From positions 1-8,049 of the forward strand of contig DATAWK010000050.1 in assembly GCA_036267255.1 (NCBI GenBank): a DNA stretch of 8,049 bases. Reading direction: 5' to 3'. Made by a program: the position numbers and the translations under genes. A model generated the notes under the pieces. The model was given only the letters and a program-made list of their open reading frames with translations, had not been told where the DNA came from and searched no databases. How positions within the stretch are numbered: the first letter of the stretch is position 1; each line of letters begins with the position of its first letter. This stretch comes from DATAWK01 sp036267255 (GTDB lineage: Bacteria > Acidobacteriota > Terriglobia > Terriglobales > Acidobacteriaceae). Of the stretch, positions 6,846 through 8,049 are shown piece after piece.

Positions 6846-7303
6846 GAAGAGGTCTTATTAAGAATGCAGTTAAGGCTGCAGCTGCGGTGACAGGCGGCGC
6901 CATGTTAACCAAATCCGCATCTGCGCAAGCTACGGGAAAACTCGAAAAGAAATCTTATCCCGCAAGTCAACCTGGTAAAAAACAGCTCTTTTCCAGCGCC
7001 GTTTCCTACGGTAACCTCCTCTTTCTTTCCGGGGCAGGCGCTCACTTCAAGGGCACGATTGAAGAGCACACGCAGCATGTTCTCGACGAGCTGCAGAAGA
7101 CTCTTGCCTCTGCAGGATCGTCTATGGAAAAGGTGCTTAAGGTGAATGTGTATCTCAATGACTTGAAGGATTACGACGCGATGAACAAGGTCTACCTGGG
7201 TGCGCCATGGGGTGACATTCCGCCCGTGAGGACAACGGTTGCTCCCGCAGGAGGCATTCCCGGCAACTCCCTGGTCGAGATAGATTTGATTGCCTATATC
7301 TAG
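6830..7303 (+). CDS. RidA/YjgF/YER057c-family protein with Tat signal peptide
   Basis: This is a 157-residue RidA-family protein. RidA enzymes hydrolyse reactive enamine/imine intermediates to 2-keto acids; other family members take part in aromatic or amino-acid breakdown. The N-terminus has a twin-arginine motif, SRRGLIK (5-11), then an alanine-rich hydrophobic stretch and ASA before Gln33, so the protein should be exported folded through Tat. The mature part, about 125 residues, matches the family's normal length: LLFLSGAGAH (63-72), a helix with VLDELQKTLASAGSSMEKVLKV, and the signature IPPVRTTVAPAGG followed by LVEIDLIAYI. Arg134 and Glu150 match the carboxylate-binding arginine and the glutamate of active RidA, so deaminase chemistry is plausible. 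AAGGAGA (6814-6820) lies 9 nt before ATG 6830; the earlier ATG 6823 is too close and opens only a 12-codon frame. Export is unusual, since most RidA proteins are cytosolic or organellar. Confidence 0.9.
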   Translation: MQGPSRRGLIKNAVKAAAAVTGGAMLTKSASAQATGKLEKKSYPASQPGKKQLFSSAVSYGNLLFLSGAGAHFKGTIEEHTQHVLDELQKTLASAGSSMEKVLKVNVYLNDLKDYDAMNKVYLGAPWGDIPPVRTTVAPAGGIPGNSLVEIDLIAYI

Positions 7304-7331
7304 ATTCGCATAGCCTGTGGAAATGCAGTGA

Positions 7332-7362
7332 TATATGGAGACACGGCGTGTTATCTCATATA
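7332..7362 (+). repeat. Interrupted hairpin shortly after the RidA-like stop
   Basis: TATATG (7332-7337) pairs with CATATA (7357-7362). Inside this, AGA pairs with TCT and CAC with GTG around a GGC loop, with a one-base and a three-base bulge. It begins 28 bp after the stop codon and has no T run after it, so it looks more like a 3' end stabiliser or processing structure than a terminator. Confidence 0.4.
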
Positions 7363-7393
7363 GAGCATGGAGCGCAGCGTCTTTATAGGCTAT

Positions 7394-7548
7394 TTGACTT
7401 ACTATGATCCCGAGCATAGGACCCATGACAGATATGCGTCCCACTACGACAATGGTCCAAGTGGCGTTCCGTACTGCAAGCATTACCTGAAGGATCGGAC
7501 AGTGACGGCTGCGAGACGCGGCTGTTCCTAATAGAGCCGCCTTTTTCT
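7394..7548 (+). ncRNA. Possible small RNA or 3'-UTR-derived transcript (speculative)
   Basis: TTGACT at 7394-7399 matches five of six -35 bases, and 17 bp later TAGGAC (7417-7422) matches three of six -10 bases. A transcript starting near 7429 would run about 120 nt to the terminator at 7518-7548. The -10 box is poor and no conserved RNA family is recognised. The alternative is simply a long 3' tail of the RidA-like messenger. Confidence 0.12.
7518..7548 (+). terminator. Rho-independent terminator before the downstream MFS gene
   Basis: GCGGCT (7518-7523) pairs with AGCCGC (7535-7540) around an 11-base loop and is followed directly by CTTTTTCT. It is oriented to end rightward transcription, 215 bp after the RidA-like stop, and separates that unit from the MFS gene. 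The stem is short but fully GC-rich at its base. Confidence 0.7.
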
Positions 7549-7847
7549 GTGCTGAGGTATTAGCCAGTGCAACGTCCAGCCCGGTTGCAAGCGAACTGGA
7601 TTGAGAATTGGAACGGAGCCTGTTGTAGGTCCTTGTATGGGAACCTTGTGTATCGACTGAAATTCATCCTGGCATTTCTTCCTCATGGCAGACCCATCTG
7701 CTATAGGTCGTCCTCTACACATCGGTTGCTGTTCTTGGCGGCATATACCTGATCGAAACAGTCTTATCTACATTCTCGCGGCACAAACTAAATACTCAAT
7801 GGGGCCTGGAGAATCCAGCCAGTAAATCCATTGTGGCCTGCAGCAAG

Positions 7848-7876
7848 ATAGGGTTGTTCCGGTTCAAACAGCCTAT
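7848..7876 (+). promoter_or_regulatory. Interrupted hairpin or dyad upstream of the MFS gene
   Basis: ATAGG (7848-7852) pairs with CCTAT (7872-7876), and inside it TGTT (7855-7858) pairs with AACA (7867-7870). It ends 55 bp before the MFS start and could be an operator or a leader structure. No known riboswitch is recognised. Confidence 0.2.
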
Positions 7877-7931
7877 TCCATTCGTGTGTGAGAGATAGAG
7901 GGAGTTCTCGGGAATAAATCAGGGAAGGAAG

Positions 7932-8049
7932 ATGTTGAAAGAGCAGGGGATACGATTCCGGTACATTTTGGCATTCTGGCTGTTTGTATTGAGCGGGGTG
8001 GCATTTTTAGACCGGACGAATATATCGATTGCTGGTCTGGATATCAGCC
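7932..8049 (+). CDS. MFS transporter, N-terminal end (partial, cut by window end)
   Basis: ATG 7932 follows the purine-rich stretch AGGGAAGGAAG (7921-7931), which supplies a ribosome site. The 39 complete codons present encode a short basic N-terminus (MLKEQGIRFR), then a first membrane helix from about residue 11 to 26, leading into FLDRTNISIAG. A first helix running into a LDRxNISxA motif is characteristic of the anion:cation symporter group of MFS permeases, which import hexuronates, glucarate, tartrate, phthalate and similar acids at the inner membrane. The gene starts 628 bp after the RidA-like gene and behind a terminator, so it probably has its own promoter. It may supply the inner-membrane step for the product of the exported enzymes, but that is inference. 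The other partial MFS gene in this window lies upstream of the kinase; the two fragments do not overlap, so similarity cannot be judged. Confidence 0.85.
   Translation, partial: MLKEQGIRFRYILAFWLFVLSGVAFLDRTNISIAGLDIS

Larger units (their letters stand above)
7304..7931. other. Long intergenic region between the RidA-like gene and the downstream MFS gene
   Basis: 628 bp without a convincing gene. From the left it holds an interrupted hairpin (7332-7362), a possible small RNA or long 3' untranslated region, a terminator (7518-7548), a TGCAAC/GTTGCA inverted repeat (7568-7573 and 7584-7589), a CTGGA-GAA-TCCAG dyad near 7806-7818, another interrupted hairpin (7848-7876), and the ribosome site of the MFS gene. 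A 54-codon frame from ATG 7367 to TAA 7531 lacks a ribosome site, and its end runs into the terminator stem. I recognise no relic of a protein family in any frame. Confidence 0.5.

Noticed and set aside
6823..6861. ATG 6823 short frame
   Set aside because: It starts 2 nt after the Shine-Dalgarno sequence and stops after 12 codons; ATG 6830 has proper spacing and opens the RidA frame.
6905..7483. 192-codon antisense frame over the RidA-like gene
   Set aside because: It is a shadow of a clear family protein on the + strand and shows no domain features or ribosome site.
1..8049. Insertion sequence, phage, CRISPR or tRNA features
   Set aside because: No transposase or integrase motifs, spaced repeat array, terminal repeats or cloverleaf sequences were seen.

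Overview
This window looks like a piece of an Acidobacteriota chromosome (Terriglobus/Granulicella-type). The main clue is the 1106-residue outer-membrane receptor with an N-terminal carboxypeptidase-regulatory-like domain, a TonB plug and an Oar-type barrel, a class greatly expanded in that phylum. The kinase, whose transmembrane-to-H-box segment resembles the acidobacterial Y_Y_Y/HisKA_3 kinases, agrees with this. The assignment is from recognition of protein style, not from a search.

All genes read on the + strand. 1-161 is the tail of an MFS transporter. 219-1933 is a two-component pair: a membrane NarL-type histidine kinase and a LuxR-type response regulator overlapping by 4 bp (ATGA). 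A 374-bp gap (1934-2307) with inverted repeats leads to the receptor gene (2308-5628), which ends in a strong 13-bp-stem hairpin terminator (5657-5690). After a 299-bp gap come an RraA/4-hydroxy-4-methyl-2-oxoglutarate-aldolase-like protein with a signal peptide (5928-6716) and a RidA/YjgF-family protein with a Tat signal (6830-7303). A 628-bp gap with hairpins and a second terminator (7518-7548) precedes the start of another MFS transporter (7932 to the window end).

A coherent reading, which is inference, is a substrate-responsive uptake and processing locus. The receptor would bring a ligand across the outer membrane, the two exported enzyme-fold proteins would act on it or its derivatives in the periplasm, and an ACS-like MFS permease would carry a small organic acid or sugar acid inward. 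The two-component pair may control part of it. The substrate cannot be read from the sequence.

Most genes are familiar families. The unusual points are the export signals on both an RraA-fold and a RidA-fold protein in adjacent genes, a kinase with an almost absent sensor region, a three-codon minicistron abutting the kinase start, a 13-bp direct repeat that covers the ridA-like start region, and a structured 3' region after the RidA gene that could hold a small RNA. I saw no RNA genes of known class, insertion sequence or CRISPR array.
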